A stretch of DNA of 64,000 nt from BJGV01 sp964013575 (GCA_964013575.1 CAXGWP010000003.1:1-64000), one strand, 5' to 3'; shown: positions 19,651 to 30,616, counted from the stretch's first letter. Notes: generated from the sequence alone by a model not told the origin. Numbers and translations are program-made.

Positions 19651-22600
19651 CTAATGAATTAACTTGGAATTAATTGATTTATGTAATGCTTGTAAGTCAT
19701 AAACCTGCAATTCCTTTATATTAGCCATACTAATACATGCAGCACGCGCACCTGCTAGTGTAGTAAAATAAGTTACTCTGGCTTGCAGTACAGCATGACG
19801 AATAGAATATGAATCCTGAACTGCACTACGTTTATCCCCTACTGTATTAATAATTAAATTTATTTCCCCATTCTTAATCATATCAACAATATGAGGACGC
19901 CCTTCTGTTACTTTATTTACTAAAACTACTTCAAGCCCTGCTTTAGATAATGCAGATGCAGTACCACGTGTAGCATAAAGCGAGAACCCTAGTTCTGCAA
20001 GTTTATAAGCAATATCTACTGCTGGAATTCTATCTGATTTACGTACACTAATAAAAACTTTTCCTTCTGTGGGTAATTTTACTCCTGCTGCTAATTGAGA
20101 TTTTACAAACGCCTCTGCAAAAGTATGCCCAACCCCCATTACTTCACCAGTTGATTTCATTTCTGGCCCAAGTATGGTGTCAACACCAGGAAACTTAATA
20201 AATGGAAAAACTGCTTCCTTAACAGAATAATAAGAAGGAATTATTTCATCCCCTAAACCCTGCTGAGGCAGAGATATTCCTACCATACAACGAGCAGCAA
20301 TTTTTGCTAATTGCAACCCTGTAGCTTTAGACACAAAAGGTACAGTCCGTGATGCCCTTGGATTTACTTCAAGTACATATACAGTATCACCTTGAATGGC
20401 AAACTGAACATTCATTAAACCTACCACCCTTAAAGCTCTAGCCATAGCTACAGTTTGTCTATTTATTTCTTTTCTCATTAAGGATGAAAGGCTAAACGGT
20501 GGCAATGAACAAGCTGAATCACCTGAATGCACACCTGCCTGCTCAATGTGCTCCATAACACCACCTATTAATACATTCTCACCATCACAAATAGCATCCA
20601 CATCTACTTCAATTGCATTATTAAGAAAATAATCTAATAAAACTGGTGAATCATGTGATACTTTAACTGCTTCCCGCATGTATCGTTCTAACTCCACTCT
20701 CTCATGAATTATCTCCATAGCACGCCCGCCCAACACATAACTTGGACGAACTACCAATGGGTAACCAATCTCATCAGCAGCAGTCAGCGCAGCCTTATAA
20801 TCACGAGCAGTACGATTTACTGGTTGCTTTAATCCAAGTTGATGCAACAATTTCTGAAACCGTTCTCGGTCTTCCGCACAATCTATCATATCTGGACTGG
20901 TGCCAATGATTGGAACACCATTATTCTCAAGATCACGCGCTAATTTCAATGGCGTTTGGCCACCATAATGAACAATTACCCCAAAAGGTCTTTCTAATTC
21001 TACAATTTCAAGCACATCTTCCAAGGTTAATGGTTCAAAATATAACCGATCAGAAGTATCATAATCAGTAGAGACTGTTTCTGGATTACAATTTACCATG
21101 ATAGTTTCAAAACCATCATCACGCAAAGCCAATGCCGCATGAACACAACAGTAATCAAACTCAATACCCTGCCCAATTCTGTTAGGCCCGCCACCTAATA
21201 CAATAATTTTTTTCCTATCAGAAGGTAATGCCTCACACTCCTCCTCATAAGTTGAATACATATAAGCAGTATGAGTAGAAAATTCTGCTGCACATGTATC
21301 GACTCTTTTATATACAGGACGTATATTATGACGATGCCTTTCAGCACGTACCGAAGCTTGCTCAGTATTCATTATTTTTGCGAGACGCTTATCAGAAAAA
21401 CCACTACGCTTTAATTTAAGTAATATACTTGAATCAATTCCTTCAATAACTTTATTAGTGAGCGCCTTCTCTTGTTTAACTAAATCTGCAATTTGCACCA
21501 AGAACCATGGATCAATTTTTGTTAACGCATAAATTTCTTTAAGATCCATTCCACAACGGAAGGCATCAGCTATATACCAGATACGCTCCGGCCCAGGATC
21601 AGCAAGCTCGTTCTCAATGATGTCAATATCCACTGTTTTCTCTCCTAAACCATCAGAACCTGTTTCTAGACCTCGAATAGCTTTCTGAAATGATTCTTGG
21701 AAGGTACGGCCGATAGCCATTACTTCTCCAACTGATTTCATTTGAGTTGTTAGTCGATCATTGGCTTGCGGAAATTTTTCAAAAGCAAAACGTGGGATTT
21801 TAGTAACAACATAATCAATAGTTGGCTCAAATGAAACAGGTGTTATTTTATTAGTGATCTCGTTCTTAAGCTCATCTAATGTATATCCTATCGCAAGCTT
21901 AGATGCTACTTTAGCAATAGGAAATCCGGTTGCCTTTGATGCCAAGGCAGAAGAGCGTGAAACTCTTGGATTCATCTCAATAACAAGCATACGACCATCA
22001 TCGGGATTAATTGCAAATTGCACATTTGACCCACCAGTTTCCACGCCAATCTCACGCAACACTGATATTGAAGCATTACGCATAATTTGGTATTCCTTAT
22101 CTGTAAGGGTCTGAGCTGGAGCAACCGTTATAGAATCACCAGTGTGAACTCCCATAGGATCAATATTTTCGATAGCACATACAATAATACAATTATCTAA
22201 TTTATCCCTTACCACTTCCATCTCAAATTCTTTCCAGCCGATTACTGATTCCTCTATCAATAACTCTTTAGTTGGAGAGGCTTCCAACCCATGCTCACAA
22301 ATACTAAGAAACTCTTCTCTATTGTAGGCAATCCCTCCCCCACTACCACCCATAGTAAAAGAAGGACGAACTATAGTTGGATAGCCAACCATTGCTTGAA
22401 CCTGTAATGCTTCTTCAAGGCTATGAGCAATTGCAGAACGCGCAGAATTTAAATTAATATTCTTCATGGCCTTTTTAAATTTCTCACGATCTTCTGCCTT
22501 ATCAATAGCCTCACGTGATGCTCCAATTAATTCAACATTATATTTTTTTAATACTCCATATTTGGCTAAATCTAGAGCACAGTTCAATGCAGTTTGCCCC

Positions 22601-22872
22601 CCCATTGTGGGTAGTAATGCATTAGGCTGCTCAGTAGCAATTATTTTTTCTAACGCTTGCCACGTGATCGGCTCAATATACGTAGAATCCGTCATTTCTG
22701 GATCTGTCATTATTGTAGCCGGGTTAGAATTTACTAAAATTACCCGATAGCCTTCCTCACGAAGAGCCTTGCATGCCTGTGCACCAGAATAATCAAATTC
22801 ACATGCCTGGCCAATAATAATAGGCCCTGCTCCGATAATAAGAATAGAACTAATATCCGTACGTTTAGGCAT
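19651..22872 (-). CDS. carB: Carbamoyl-phosphate synthase large subunit
   Basis: Makes carbamoyl phosphate from bicarbonate, ATP and ammonia delivered by CarA, for pyrimidines and arginine. The 1073 residues contain two ATP-grasp halves: the first with IIIGQACEFDYSG and TMGGSGGGIAYN, the second with GGPNRIGQGIEFDYCC and VLGGRAME. An oligomerisation region lies between them, and a C-terminal MGS-like allosteric domain (about 935-1073) follows. No breaks are seen. It follows carA by 80 bp and is probably on the carA transcript. Confidence 0.98.
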   Translation of the reverse strand: MPKRTDISSILIIGAGPIIIGQACEFDYSGAQACKALREEGYRVILVNSNPATIMTDPEMTDSTYIEPITWQALEKIIATEQPNALLPTMGGQTALNCALDLAKYGVLKKYNVELIGASREAIDKAEDREKFKKAMKNINLNSARSAIAHSLEEALQVQAMVGYPTIVRPSFTMGGSGGGIAYNREEFLSICEHGLEASPTKELLIEESVIGWKEFEMEVVRDKLDNCIIVCAIENIDPMGVHTGDSITVAPAQTLTDKEYQIMRNASISVLREIGVETGGSNVQFAINPDDGRMLVIEMNPRVSRSSALASKATGFPIAKVASKLAIGYTLDELKNEITNKITPVSFEPTIDYVVTKIPRFAFEKFPQANDRLTTQMKSVGEVMAIGRTFQESFQKAIRGLETGSDGLGEKTVDIDIIENELADPGPERIWYIADAFRCGMDLKEIYALTKIDPWFLVQIADLVKQEKALTNKVIEGIDSSILLKLKRSGFSDKRLAKIMNTEQASVRAERHRHNIRPVYKRVDTCAAEFSTHTAYMYSTYEEECEALPSDRKKIIVLGGGPNRIGQGIEFDYCCVHAALALRDDGFETIMVNCNPETVSTDYDTSDRLYFEPLTLEDVLEIVELERPFGVIVHYGGQTPLKLARDLENNGVPIIGTSPDMIDCAEDRERFQKLLHQLGLKQPVNRTARDYKAALTAADEIGYPLVVRPSYVLGGRAMEIIHERVELERYMREAVKVSHDSPVLLDYFLNNAIEVDVDAICDGENVLIGGVMEHIEQAGVHSGDSACSLPPFSLSSLMRKEINRQTVAMARALRVVGLMNVQFAIQGDTVYVLEVNPRASRTVPFVSKATGLQLAKIAARCMVGISLPQQGLGDEIIPSYYSVKEAVFPFIKFPGVDTILGPEMKSTGEVMGVGHTFAEAFVKSQLAAGVKLPTEGKVFISVRKSDRIPAVDIAYKLAELGFSLYATRGTASALSKAGLEVVLVNKVTEGRPHIVDMIKNGEINLIINTVGDKRSAVQDSYSIRHAVLQARVTYFTTLAGARAACISMANIKELQVYDLQALHKSINSKLIH

Positions 22873-22952
22873 ATTTTTTAATTACAATCTTGTATAAACA
22901 TGGAATATTCCAATACATAATTTTTATATGTACCCAAATACTATTACTTAAT

Positions 22953-24095
22953 TTAATCTTTTTTATTCCCAAGCATTTTGACAAAACGGTCAAATAAATA
23001 ATCAACATCATGTGGACCAGGACTAGCTTCCGGGTGCCCCTGAAAAGAGAATGCTAATCGATCAGTTAACTCAATTCCTTGTAGACTACCGTCAAATAAT
23101 GACAAATGTGTGATTTTTATATTCTTTGGTAGAGTTTTAATATCAATTGCGAAACCGTGATTCTGGCTAGAAATCATAACCCGTTTATTATCCAAATTTT
23201 GAACTGGGTGATTAGCACCATGATGACCAAATTTCATTTTTACTGTTTTAGCGCCACTTGCAAGCCCTAGTAGCTGATGCCCTAAACAAATACCAAAAAT
23301 TGGCATCCGTTCCTTAAGTAATTTTTTAATTGTTTCAATTGCATAACTGCAAGGCTCTGGGTCTCCTGGTCCATTGGAAAGGAACACGCCATCAGGTTGT
23401 AAAGCAAGAATCTCATTAAATTGGGTTTTAGCAGGCACAACCGTCACTTTACATTTTCTCTGTGCCAACTTTCTTAAAATACTTTGCTTAATTCCAAAGT
23501 CTAAGGCAACAACATGAAAGCGAAAATCTTTCTTTACCTGATAACTTCTTCCATACTCTTTTTCACCCTCTACCCACTCATAAGGTTGGATACAGCTTAC
23601 TATTTTAGCAAGATCCATGCCAGCTAACCCTGGGAACTTATTAGCTCGTTTTAAAGCTTCTGATTCATCAATATTTCCCGCCATGATGCAACCTGTTTGT
23701 GCACCCTTTTCACGTAAAATTCGTGTAAGTTTACGGGTATCTAGTTCTGCAATAGCAACTACATCATTCTCTTCAAGATATTCTGATAGCGTCTGAGTTT
23801 TACGCCAATTGCTAGAAATAAGCGGTAGATCACGAATAACTAACCCTGCAGCATGAATCTTATTTAGATTACCAGATTCAATATCATCCGTATTAACACC
23901 CGTATTTCCTATATGCGGATATGTCAGTGTAACAATTTGTTGGCAATACGAAGGATCTGTAAGAATCTCCTGATATCCGGTCATTGCTGTGTTAAAAACC
24001 ACCTCACCCGTACTAATCCCCTCCGCTCCAATTGATATTCCACGAAGAATGGTGCCGTCAGCAAGTACAAGAACGGCAGGTAAGCGTTGTGACAC
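22953..24095 (-). CDS. carA: Carbamoyl-phosphate synthase small subunit (glutaminase)
   Basis: Hydrolyses glutamine and channels ammonia to CarB. The N-terminal CPSase small domain (1-150) precedes a class I glutamine amidotransferase domain with the nucleophile in GICLGHQLLG and the His/Glu pair in FQGHPEASPGP. Length (380) is normal. The GTG start at 24095 has AAGGAG eight bases upstream, one of the best ribosome sites in the window. It is first in carA-carB and has a near-consensus promoter. Confidence 0.98.
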   Translation of the reverse strand: MSQRLPAVLVLADGTILRGISIGAEGISTGEVVFNTAMTGYQEILTDPSYCQQIVTLTYPHIGNTGVNTDDIESGNLNKIHAAGLVIRDLPLISSNWRKTQTLSEYLEENDVVAIAELDTRKLTRILREKGAQTGCIMAGNIDESEALKRANKFPGLAGMDLAKIVSCIQPYEWVEGEKEYGRSYQVKKDFRFHVVALDFGIKQSILRKLAQRKCKVTVVPAKTQFNEILALQPDGVFLSNGPGDPEPCSYAIETIKKLLKERMPIFGICLGHQLLGLASGAKTVKMKFGHHGANHPVQNLDNKRVMISSQNHGFAIDIKTLPKNIKITHLSLFDGSLQGIELTDRLAFSFQGHPEASPGPHDVDYLFDRFVKMLGNKKD

Positions 24096-24170
24096 TGAAG
24101 ACTCCTTGAGTACTAACCAGATGTGAATAGACGCAATCTAGTGGCAGCTTTACTTCACTAATTCTGCTTA

Positions 24171-24199
24171 ATTATACGTAAAAATTGACTATTTTTCAA
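24171..24199 (-). promoter_or_regulatory. carAB promoter (sigma-70, near consensus)
   Basis: On the minus strand TTGAAA (24199-24194) and TATAAT (24176-24171) are separated by exactly 17 bp. Predicted initiation near 24164 leaves a leader of about 70 nt before the GTG start. I did not find a convincing ArgR box or a leader peptide, so regulation by arginine or pyrimidines is not shown. Confidence 0.7.
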
Positions 24200-24353
24200 T
24201 CTAAATACAAGCACTCTATAATAACAAACAAATATCTTTTTTTAAGGTCAAATAATTACAATTTTTTTCGTACCCTTGTTAGCAGTAAAATACTCACATA
24301 GAAAAAATATTTTATTTTCTGAAGCTAATTACAAAAGGATTCTCATGCAATTA

Positions 24354-25118
24354 TCAAATCAAAAATTTTGCTATAGCAACAAATTGTGAGACTGATAAAT
24401 TTTCAGCGCGTAAGCCTGGATTAATACCCAATGTCGTAAAATCTTCTGGCGTCAAATAGCCATGTAATGTATTACTAATAGTTTTACGTCTTTGTGAAAA
24501 TGCAGCAGCAACAATAGCAGAGAATATAACCTCCCTATCTTCATCTATCATTTTTTGATTCAATGGGATCATACGTACAATAGCAGACTGTATTTTAGGA
24601 ACTGGAAAAAAAGACTCTGGTTGGACAACAAATAACTGCTCCATTTCAAAATGACATTGCAGCATAACGGAAAGCCTACCATAGCTAGAAGTAGATGGCA
24701 TAGCAACCATACGCTCAACAACCTCCTTTTGAAGCATAAAGTGCATATCACATATACTTTTTGAAAACTTAATTAAATGAAACAGAATAGGTGTTGAAAT
24801 ATTATATGGAAGATTACCAACTACCCGCAAATTTGAACCTAAAGTAAAAAAATCAAATTTTAATGCATCAAATGAATGCACTGTCAGCTTCTTTACACTA
24901 TGTTCTTGCTTAAGACGTTTAATAATATCACGATCAATCTCTATTACATGCAAATGATTAAGTGAATACAATAACGACTTTGTCAGCGCACCTAACCCAG
25001 GCCCAATTTCAACCAAGGTATCGTTCTTTAATGGAAGAATAGCTTGTAGAATGTTATGCACCACTTGGGAATCTACTAAAAAATTCTGACCAAACCGCTT
25101 ACGAGGAATATGGCGCAT
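24354..25118 (-). CDS. rsmA: 16S rRNA dimethyladenosine transferase KsgA
   Basis: Dimethylates A1518 and A1519 in 16S rRNA during 30S maturation. The N-terminus RHIPRKRFGQNFL, motif I VEIGPGLGALT and motif IV GNLPYNIS are diagnostic. The frame is open to 25190, but the first 24 residues would be an isoleucine-rich run overlapping pdxA. The ATG at 25118 gives the conserved start, with a GAG-containing stretch upstream, and a 254-residue protein. It ends the lptD-surA-pdxA-rsmA block. Confidence 0.96.
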   Translation of the reverse strand: MRHIPRKRFGQNFLVDSQVVHNILQAILPLKNDTLVEIGPGLGALTKSLLYSLNHLHVIEIDRDIIKRLKQEHSVKKLTVHSFDALKFDFFTLGSNLRVVGNLPYNISTPILFHLIKFSKSICDMHFMLQKEVVERMVAMPSTSSYGRLSVMLQCHFEMEQLFVVQPESFFPVPKIQSAIVRMIPLNQKMIDEDREVIFSAIVAAAFSQRRKTISNTLHGYLTPEDFTTLGINPGLRAENLSVSQFVAIAKFLI

Positions 25119-25167
25119 AATCTCAAATAAATATATAAAAATGCATATGATATAAATTTTACATCTA

Positions 25168-26169
25168 TTAATTAAGATTTCTATTGTCAACTAATGTTTT
25201 AGCCATTTCAATGGCTGCAAGTAGACTCCCAGGTTCAGCCTTTCCCGTAGCAGCTAAATCTAGGGCAGTACCATGATCTACTGAAGTACGAATTATTGGC
25301 AAACCAAGAGTAACATTCACTCCCATACCAAAGCATGCATGTTTCAAAACTGGCAGGCCTTGATCATGATACATAGCAAATATACAATCATAATTTTTAA
25401 GATGTAAAGGATTAAAGAGTGTATCAGCTGGTAAAGGACCTATAACATTTATCTCATCACCTCGTAATTTCTTAAGCACTGGAATAATGACCTCTACCTC
25501 TTCCCTACCAATATGCCCAGACTCCCCAGCATGGGGATTCAATCCTGCAACTCCAATTCGTGGAGATGGAATTAAAAAACGTGTTCTTAAATCAAAATTA
25601 ATAATACGTAATTTTTGTTCCAATTTTAGAGGTGTAATAGCTTGAGCGACATCCTTAAGAGGTAAATGAGTTGTAGCAAGTGATACACGCATATTCCCTC
25701 CAATTAACATCATGACCACCTTAGTATTTGTAAATTGGGCCAAGTATTCAGTGTGACCTGTAAAAATTATCCCAGCATCATTAATTATCCCTTTATGTAC
25801 TGGTGCAGTTACTACTCCATCAAATTCTCCATTACAACATCCCTCAATTGCTCTATCTAAAATCCTTAAAACATATCTAGAATTAACTAAATCAAGCTTT
25901 CCTGGAACTGAAACTCTGTCTAAAGGAACATGAAGAACTACCAATCTACCGGGTTGATCATCATCTAAGAGAGGTGCAGAATAATCTAATAATTCTAATG
26001 GAAGCTGCATTCTTCGCGCTCGGTCTTTTAACAAATTTTTATCTGCAATTACTACCAAATTAAAGGATAAAACTTTTTGTGCTAATTGCACACAGAGATC
26101 CGGGCCAATACCAGCTGGCTCACCAGAAGTAAGAATCAAGGTTGGTTTCTTTGAACTAAGTGAAATCAA
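25168..26169 (-). CDS. pdxA: 4-hydroxythreonine-4-phosphate dehydrogenase
   Basis: NAD-dependent enzyme of the DXP-dependent pyridoxal-phosphate pathway. Visible motifs are TSGEPAGIGPDL near the N-terminus, TGHTEYLA (with a metal-binding histidine), GLNPHAGE, and YHDQGLPVLK with a second metal histidine. Length (333) is normal. It lies 9 bp after surA and is probably co-transcribed with it. Dxs, which supplies one pathway precursor, is also encoded in this window. Confidence 0.97.
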   Translation of the reverse strand: MISLSSKKPTLILTSGEPAGIGPDLCVQLAQKVLSFNLVVIADKNLLKDRARRMQLPLELLDYSAPLLDDDQPGRLVVLHVPLDRVSVPGKLDLVNSRYVLRILDRAIEGCCNGEFDGVVTAPVHKGIINDAGIIFTGHTEYLAQFTNTKVVMMLIGGNMRVSLATTHLPLKDVAQAITPLKLEQKLRIINFDLRTRFLIPSPRIGVAGLNPHAGESGHIGREEVEVIIPVLKKLRGDEINVIGPLPADTLFNPLHLKNYDCIFAMYHDQGLPVLKHACFGMGVNVTLGLPIIRTSVDHGTALDLAATGKAEPGSLLAAIEMAKTLVDNRNLN

Positions 26170-26178
26170 TGGGCAAAC

Positions 26179-27501
26179 CTAAAAGTCCTCAGCACGATAT
26201 TCAACATAAGCCCGATCACGCAACTGCTGCAACCATTCTTGGTAGAATTTTTCAGTCTTACGCGCACGTATTGCATTACTTGCATCTTGACGCTGCCGCT
26301 CACTACTTACGTCCTTAGTACGACGTTCTATAACTTGAACTAAATGCCAACCAAAAACTGTTTGTACCGGATCACTAATCTCATTTAACTGAAGTCTGTT
26401 CATAGCCCCCTCAAATTCAGGAACTGTGTCTCCTGGTGAAACCCAACCCAAATCACCTCCTGCTGAATTACTAGGGTCTTCAGAATGGATTTTTGCTAAT
26501 TCCTCAAAATTGGCACCATTATCCAGACGTTCTTTCAAACGAATTATTTGGAGCCTTGCCTCATCTTCTGATGTTAATTGATTAACTTTTATGAGAATAT
26601 GCCGTACATGAGTTTGGTCTATCACAACTTCTTTATTATTTGGCCCTCCGCGTCGATCAAGTAATTTAAGAATATGGAAACCACTTGAGCTTTTAATTAT
26701 TGGTGTCACCTCATTCTTTAACATAGGCTGCAATACTTCAGAAAACTTTGTTGGTAATTGTGTTGATAAACGCCAGCCAAGCCTCCCTCCCTCTAAGGCA
26801 TCATCAGCATCAGAAAATTCAGCAGCTACCTGTCCAAAATCACTACCATTTTTTATCTTAGCTAAAGCGCTCTCTGCACGTTTTCTTCTGTTATCAATTT
26901 TCTCTGGACTAGCTAATTCTGGAATTCTTATCATAATATGAGACAGATAATACTCTTCAATACTCTCAGATGAATTTTTTTCATTAGTTAGAAAATCATC
27001 TATCTCTCTCTCAGTTACTTTTATTCTTTTAGATACCTCACGTTCCTTTAATCGAACTAAAAGCATTTCATTCCTTATTTCTTCACGAAATTTATCATAG
27101 CTAATTCCTTCATTAGCAAGAAGTCTAAAAAATTCTTCTTTAGACACTTTGTTAGCATTTGCAATACGGTTAAGTGATTTCTCAAGAGCCATATCACCCA
27201 CAGTCATGCCAAGTTCATTTGCAAGTTGAATCTGCGCACGAGTAAGTATTTCTCTCTCAAGCATTTGACTTTCTAGAACTTCTCTTGGTGGCGGTGCTAT
27301 ACCTTGCTTTTCTAATTGCTTAATACCTAACTCTAATAACTCATCAAGTTCTTGACGCGTTATAACTGACCCATTCACAACTGCAACTATATGATCAATC
27401 TTCTTAATAGGACCAAGATCATTGAATTGTTGTGCGAAGACAGTATTCAATACAAGGAAAAAAGGTAGAATTAATAGGTTAAAAAGATATTTAAAATTCA
27501 T
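26179..27501 (-). CDS. surA: Periplasmic chaperone and peptidyl-prolyl isomerase SurA
   Basis: Escorts unfolded outer-membrane proteins, including LptD, through the periplasm. A signal peptide (1-23, ending VFA) is followed by the SurA N-domain (about 30-165), two parvulin domains (about 175-280 and 292-393) and a short C-terminal helix (SNAIRARKTEKFYQEWLQQLRD). Length (440) is normal. It lies between lptD and pdxA, the standard order, so chaperone and main client are co-transcribed. Confidence 0.97.
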   Translation of the reverse strand: MNFKYLFNLLILPFFLVLNTVFAQQFNDLGPIKKIDHIVAVVNGSVITRQELDELLELGIKQLEKQGIAPPPREVLESQMLEREILTRAQIQLANELGMTVGDMALEKSLNRIANANKVSKEEFFRLLANEGISYDKFREEIRNEMLLVRLKEREVSKRIKVTEREIDDFLTNEKNSSESIEEYYLSHIMIRIPELASPEKIDNRRKRAESALAKIKNGSDFGQVAAEFSDADDALEGGRLGWRLSTQLPTKFSEVLQPMLKNEVTPIIKSSSGFHILKLLDRRGGPNNKEVVIDQTHVRHILIKVNQLTSEDEARLQIIRLKERLDNGANFEELAKIHSEDPSNSAGGDLGWVSPGDTVPEFEGAMNRLQLNEISDPVQTVFGWHLVQVIERRTKDVSSERQRQDASNAIRARKTEKFYQEWLQQLRDRAYVEYRAEDF

Positions 27502-27567
27502 CTTATAATAACAAAATAGAAGCCATAATATATTTAGATATAAAGCATATCATGGTTATAAAACTTC

Positions 27568-30180
27568 TCATCGCAACTCTGTCATGTCATCCATCATTTC
27601 ATTTCCCCGTCCGTCATAATTAGTATATCCCGGAATACCTCTTGTAAGGATTTTAAGAGGATCGGAGCCAATTTGTAATAAACCACCAAGTTCTAATTGC
27701 AGAAAGAAAGTAGTATTTGTTCTTGTTGATGAAGTACGAATCTTCTGATATATAAATCGTGCTGTCCAACAACAAGCGTTATATTCAACTCCTGCAATCT
27801 CTGAAAGATCTCTAGTATCCCTAAGTGAATAATTTTTACGAGCAACAACTCTCCATTTTTTTGTTATTGGCCACTGCCCCGAAATATCATATTGCGCTAA
27901 TACGCCACGAGTATAACGGTAGCCAAGGTTTAATACTTTACCTGTTTCTGGCTGATAACTAAGAATTGAGCGCATTACATCAGTCTGGCCTTTACTTTGA
28001 TCAATTTGCATAGTGTGCCTAGCACTTAAAGTTGGCGTAATGTTTCCTGATAACTGAACGATAATATCAGAATTTCTTTTTGGATTTTCTACCACCCCAA
28101 CTCTCGCCTTTCTTAAATGCAACTGCTTTGCAACAGCTATACGGAATCGCTCTATACCAGTTTCTTCATCTATCAAACGAGATGTAAGCGCCATAGTAAC
28201 CTGATTTGCATCATTGATACGATCACTTCCACTAAAACGATTTTCAGAAAAAACCCTACCAAAAGTAAATCCCTGTATGCCAGAATCAAAATTAGGCATT
28301 AAACTCTGATTTTTATATGGTACATAAACATAAAAAAGTCGCGGCTCAATAGTTTGAGTGAACCCTTCTCCAAATATCTTAATGTCACGATCAAATGCAA
28401 TACCACTATCTATACTCAAGATTGGTAATGTACGACTTATATTTTTATCTGGTACATTTATAGTTGAGCGATTCAGCATGTATCCAGTATGATGTACACC
28501 AATTTTCGGTGTAATAAACCCAAATGAGTTCTCCATAGGCACACTAATATTAGGAAATATTGTGTAGCGACTGCCTGCAACTCTATTTGGGTCTTTCTTT
28601 TCATCGACATGACTAAATTCCGTAAAGCTACCTTTTACATCAAGATCTACTCCAAATACATCACGCTGAGTTGCTTTCAAAAGGACTTGAGGTAACTTTT
28701 TGTATGGCGCAGTTGCTGGCCTAGCAGGATCCTGAACAGTCTGAAATTTCTGAACTTGAGTACTAAATGCTAAAATACCATTTTCCCCTAAAGCACCGTT
28801 ATATGATATTTTTCCTTGCTGCAACAATTGAGTCCTTGAGGTTACTTTAAGACCCTTTCCTAAATCACGAAAATAAAGATCATCTGAAACCCTATTATAG
28901 TCAAGATTGTAACTCCATCCGTGGCCTAAGGCTTGACTATGCTCAAATTGCACACGATTACGATTTTCTTCAGTCACTTCATCGTTCGGAAGAATATCAA
29001 AATATAGCCCACCAGTCATACTTCTATTTTTATAGCGAAGCTCATTATTTACCATGACTCCACGTTTAGACATTGCCCTAGCTTTAATTGTCGCATCAAT
29101 ATTAGGTGCAATATTCCAATAAAATGGCACAGAAATATCAAGGCCAGTCCTACCATTTGTACTATAAATTGGAGCAAGGAACCCGGTCTTACGCTTTCCA
29201 CTATATGAGAAACTACCCCATGGTGTATAACCTATAGGCACACCTAGAAATTTTAGTTTGGCATGACGAAGAATACCTGTTCTCTCATTATCATTCATTT
29301 TTAGATCGTTAGCTTCAACCATCCAGTCTTCATTCCCTTCAGGACAAGTAGTATATCGAGCTTGTTTAAACCTATATTGATCTTCTCCCTCAATAAAAAC
29401 AATCTCAGCATCCCCTCTACGGCTATCATCTTTTAGTTGATAAACCGCATGGTCCATCTTCCCAACTTTACTTTCCAGGTTCATTGTAAGTCTTGAGCCT
29501 TCTATTATATCTTCTTGCCGCTCTATACGAACCCCTCCTTCAACCTCAAGATCATCACTATCTTGAAAATATTTTATTCGATCAGCTGTAATTATTTGAT
29601 CACCTTTTCGTAGCTCAGCATCACCAATCCCTTCAACCTCTAGCTCGTTATAACCTTGCATTAAATCAGCCTCAAAAAAAACCGGCTCTTCAGTATCTTC
29701 TGTTTCTGCAATAGACTCAGCTATTTTTCGCTCAATTTCTAACTTCGATAATCGAGGCCTCAACAATGCAATTTGCTCGCCATTACGTAACCCAGCATCA
29801 GCTATAGATTTTGGTCTATGAATTTCTTGATTATATGTATATTGGGAATCAACAAATAATGGTTGGCCCCTATTATCTTCATTTCTTATAGTATTTAATG
29901 CAACTTTTTGTTTAAATGATGAAGGAGTATCAAACGCTAGGTGCTTATTACTTCGTAATTCTTTTTTACCTATAGACTCAATCTCAAAATCACTATGGTT
30001 TTTTAATCTCTTTGAACGAGCTAATACTAACTCTTTTATAGGGCTTGTTTTCTCACTAGATACCGTTTCCATTTCATCTTCAATTATCTGCCTTGATGAG
30101 CGTTCTTCAGCAAATATATTGAAAGAAATACAAAATAAAAAAACAGACCAACAAATAGAAAGATAAAATTGCAGTCTCAT
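27568..30180 (-). CDS. lptD: LPS-assembly protein LptD
   Basis: Outer-membrane barrel that, with LptE, inserts lipopolysaccharide in the outer leaflet. A signal peptide (1-24, ending IFA) is followed by a variable segment, an OstA/LptA-like jellyroll (about 165-290) and a long beta-barrel to the C-terminus. An adjacent CC pair near residue 807 and single cysteine in TTCPEGNED match the disulfide architecture, although the usual N-terminal cysteine just after the signal peptide is not seen. At 870 residues it is longer than most, because of the variable region (30-160). It heads lptD-surA-pdxA-rsmA. Confidence 0.95.
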   Translation of the reverse strand: MRLQFYLSICWSVFLFCISFNIFAEERSSRQIIEDEMETVSSEKTSPIKELVLARSKRLKNHSDFEIESIGKKELRSNKHLAFDTPSSFKQKVALNTIRNEDNRGQPLFVDSQYTYNQEIHRPKSIADAGLRNGEQIALLRPRLSKLEIERKIAESIAETEDTEEPVFFEADLMQGYNELEVEGIGDAELRKGDQIITADRIKYFQDSDDLEVEGGVRIERQEDIIEGSRLTMNLESKVGKMDHAVYQLKDDSRRGDAEIVFIEGEDQYRFKQARYTTCPEGNEDWMVEANDLKMNDNERTGILRHAKLKFLGVPIGYTPWGSFSYSGKRKTGFLAPIYSTNGRTGLDISVPFYWNIAPNIDATIKARAMSKRGVMVNNELRYKNRSMTGGLYFDILPNDEVTEENRNRVQFEHSQALGHGWSYNLDYNRVSDDLYFRDLGKGLKVTSRTQLLQQGKISYNGALGENGILAFSTQVQKFQTVQDPARPATAPYKKLPQVLLKATQRDVFGVDLDVKGSFTEFSHVDEKKDPNRVAGSRYTIFPNISVPMENSFGFITPKIGVHHTGYMLNRSTINVPDKNISRTLPILSIDSGIAFDRDIKIFGEGFTQTIEPRLFYVYVPYKNQSLMPNFDSGIQGFTFGRVFSENRFSGSDRINDANQVTMALTSRLIDEETGIERFRIAVAKQLHLRKARVGVVENPKRNSDIIVQLSGNITPTLSARHTMQIDQSKGQTDVMRSILSYQPETGKVLNLGYRYTRGVLAQYDISGQWPITKKWRVVARKNYSLRDTRDLSEIAGVEYNACCWTARFIYQKIRTSSTRTNTTFFLQLELGGLLQIGSDPLKILTRGIPGYTNYDGRGNEMMDDMTELR

Positions 30181-30616
30181 TTTTTATATATCTAGCCTGA
30201 GAAGAATATATGTCTATGTTTTATCAATACTTTCAGGTTAATAAGTATTAGATTACCAATATTAATACACAACAGCAAAATTTTTTCTATCATCATTCTG
30301 CATAAAAGGAGAGATAAAATCGAACCAATCATTATGCTTGTTTGGCTATGATTTATATGAGAAACATTGTAAGTGTAACAAAAAACTGAAGACAAGCCAC
30401 ATACATACTTTTATGATATAGATATTAAAAATACAAAATAATTCAATTAAATGATAAATTAATTTTCTCCTACATTACACCTTAGCATTTAATAAGAAAA
30501 ATATGAGGTACATGATGGTAGGAAGATTGATTACAAAATTCTCACTAATTTAATTTTGCGGCCGGAAATAAAACATCGGTATATTTAAACATAAGTTTTG
30601 ATTGGGGAATCATAGT
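30181..30616. other. Intergenic region between divergent lptD and mpl
   Basis: About 435 bp, AT-rich, which should contain the divergent promoters of lptD (leftward) and mpl (rightward). I find no RNA gene, no credible small gene and no clear inverted repeat. A 67-codon frame on the minus strand here has no coding character. I could not pick a promoter with confidence. Confidence 0.5.

Noticed and set aside
25119..25190. 24-residue N-terminal extension of rsmA
   Set aside because: Overlaps pdxA, is isoleucine-rich and is not part of the KsgA fold; the ATG at 25118 fits the family.
30192..30395. 67-codon minus-strand frame upstream of lptD
   Set aside because: AT-rich, no ribosome site, no similarity to a known small protein; treated as promoter DNA.
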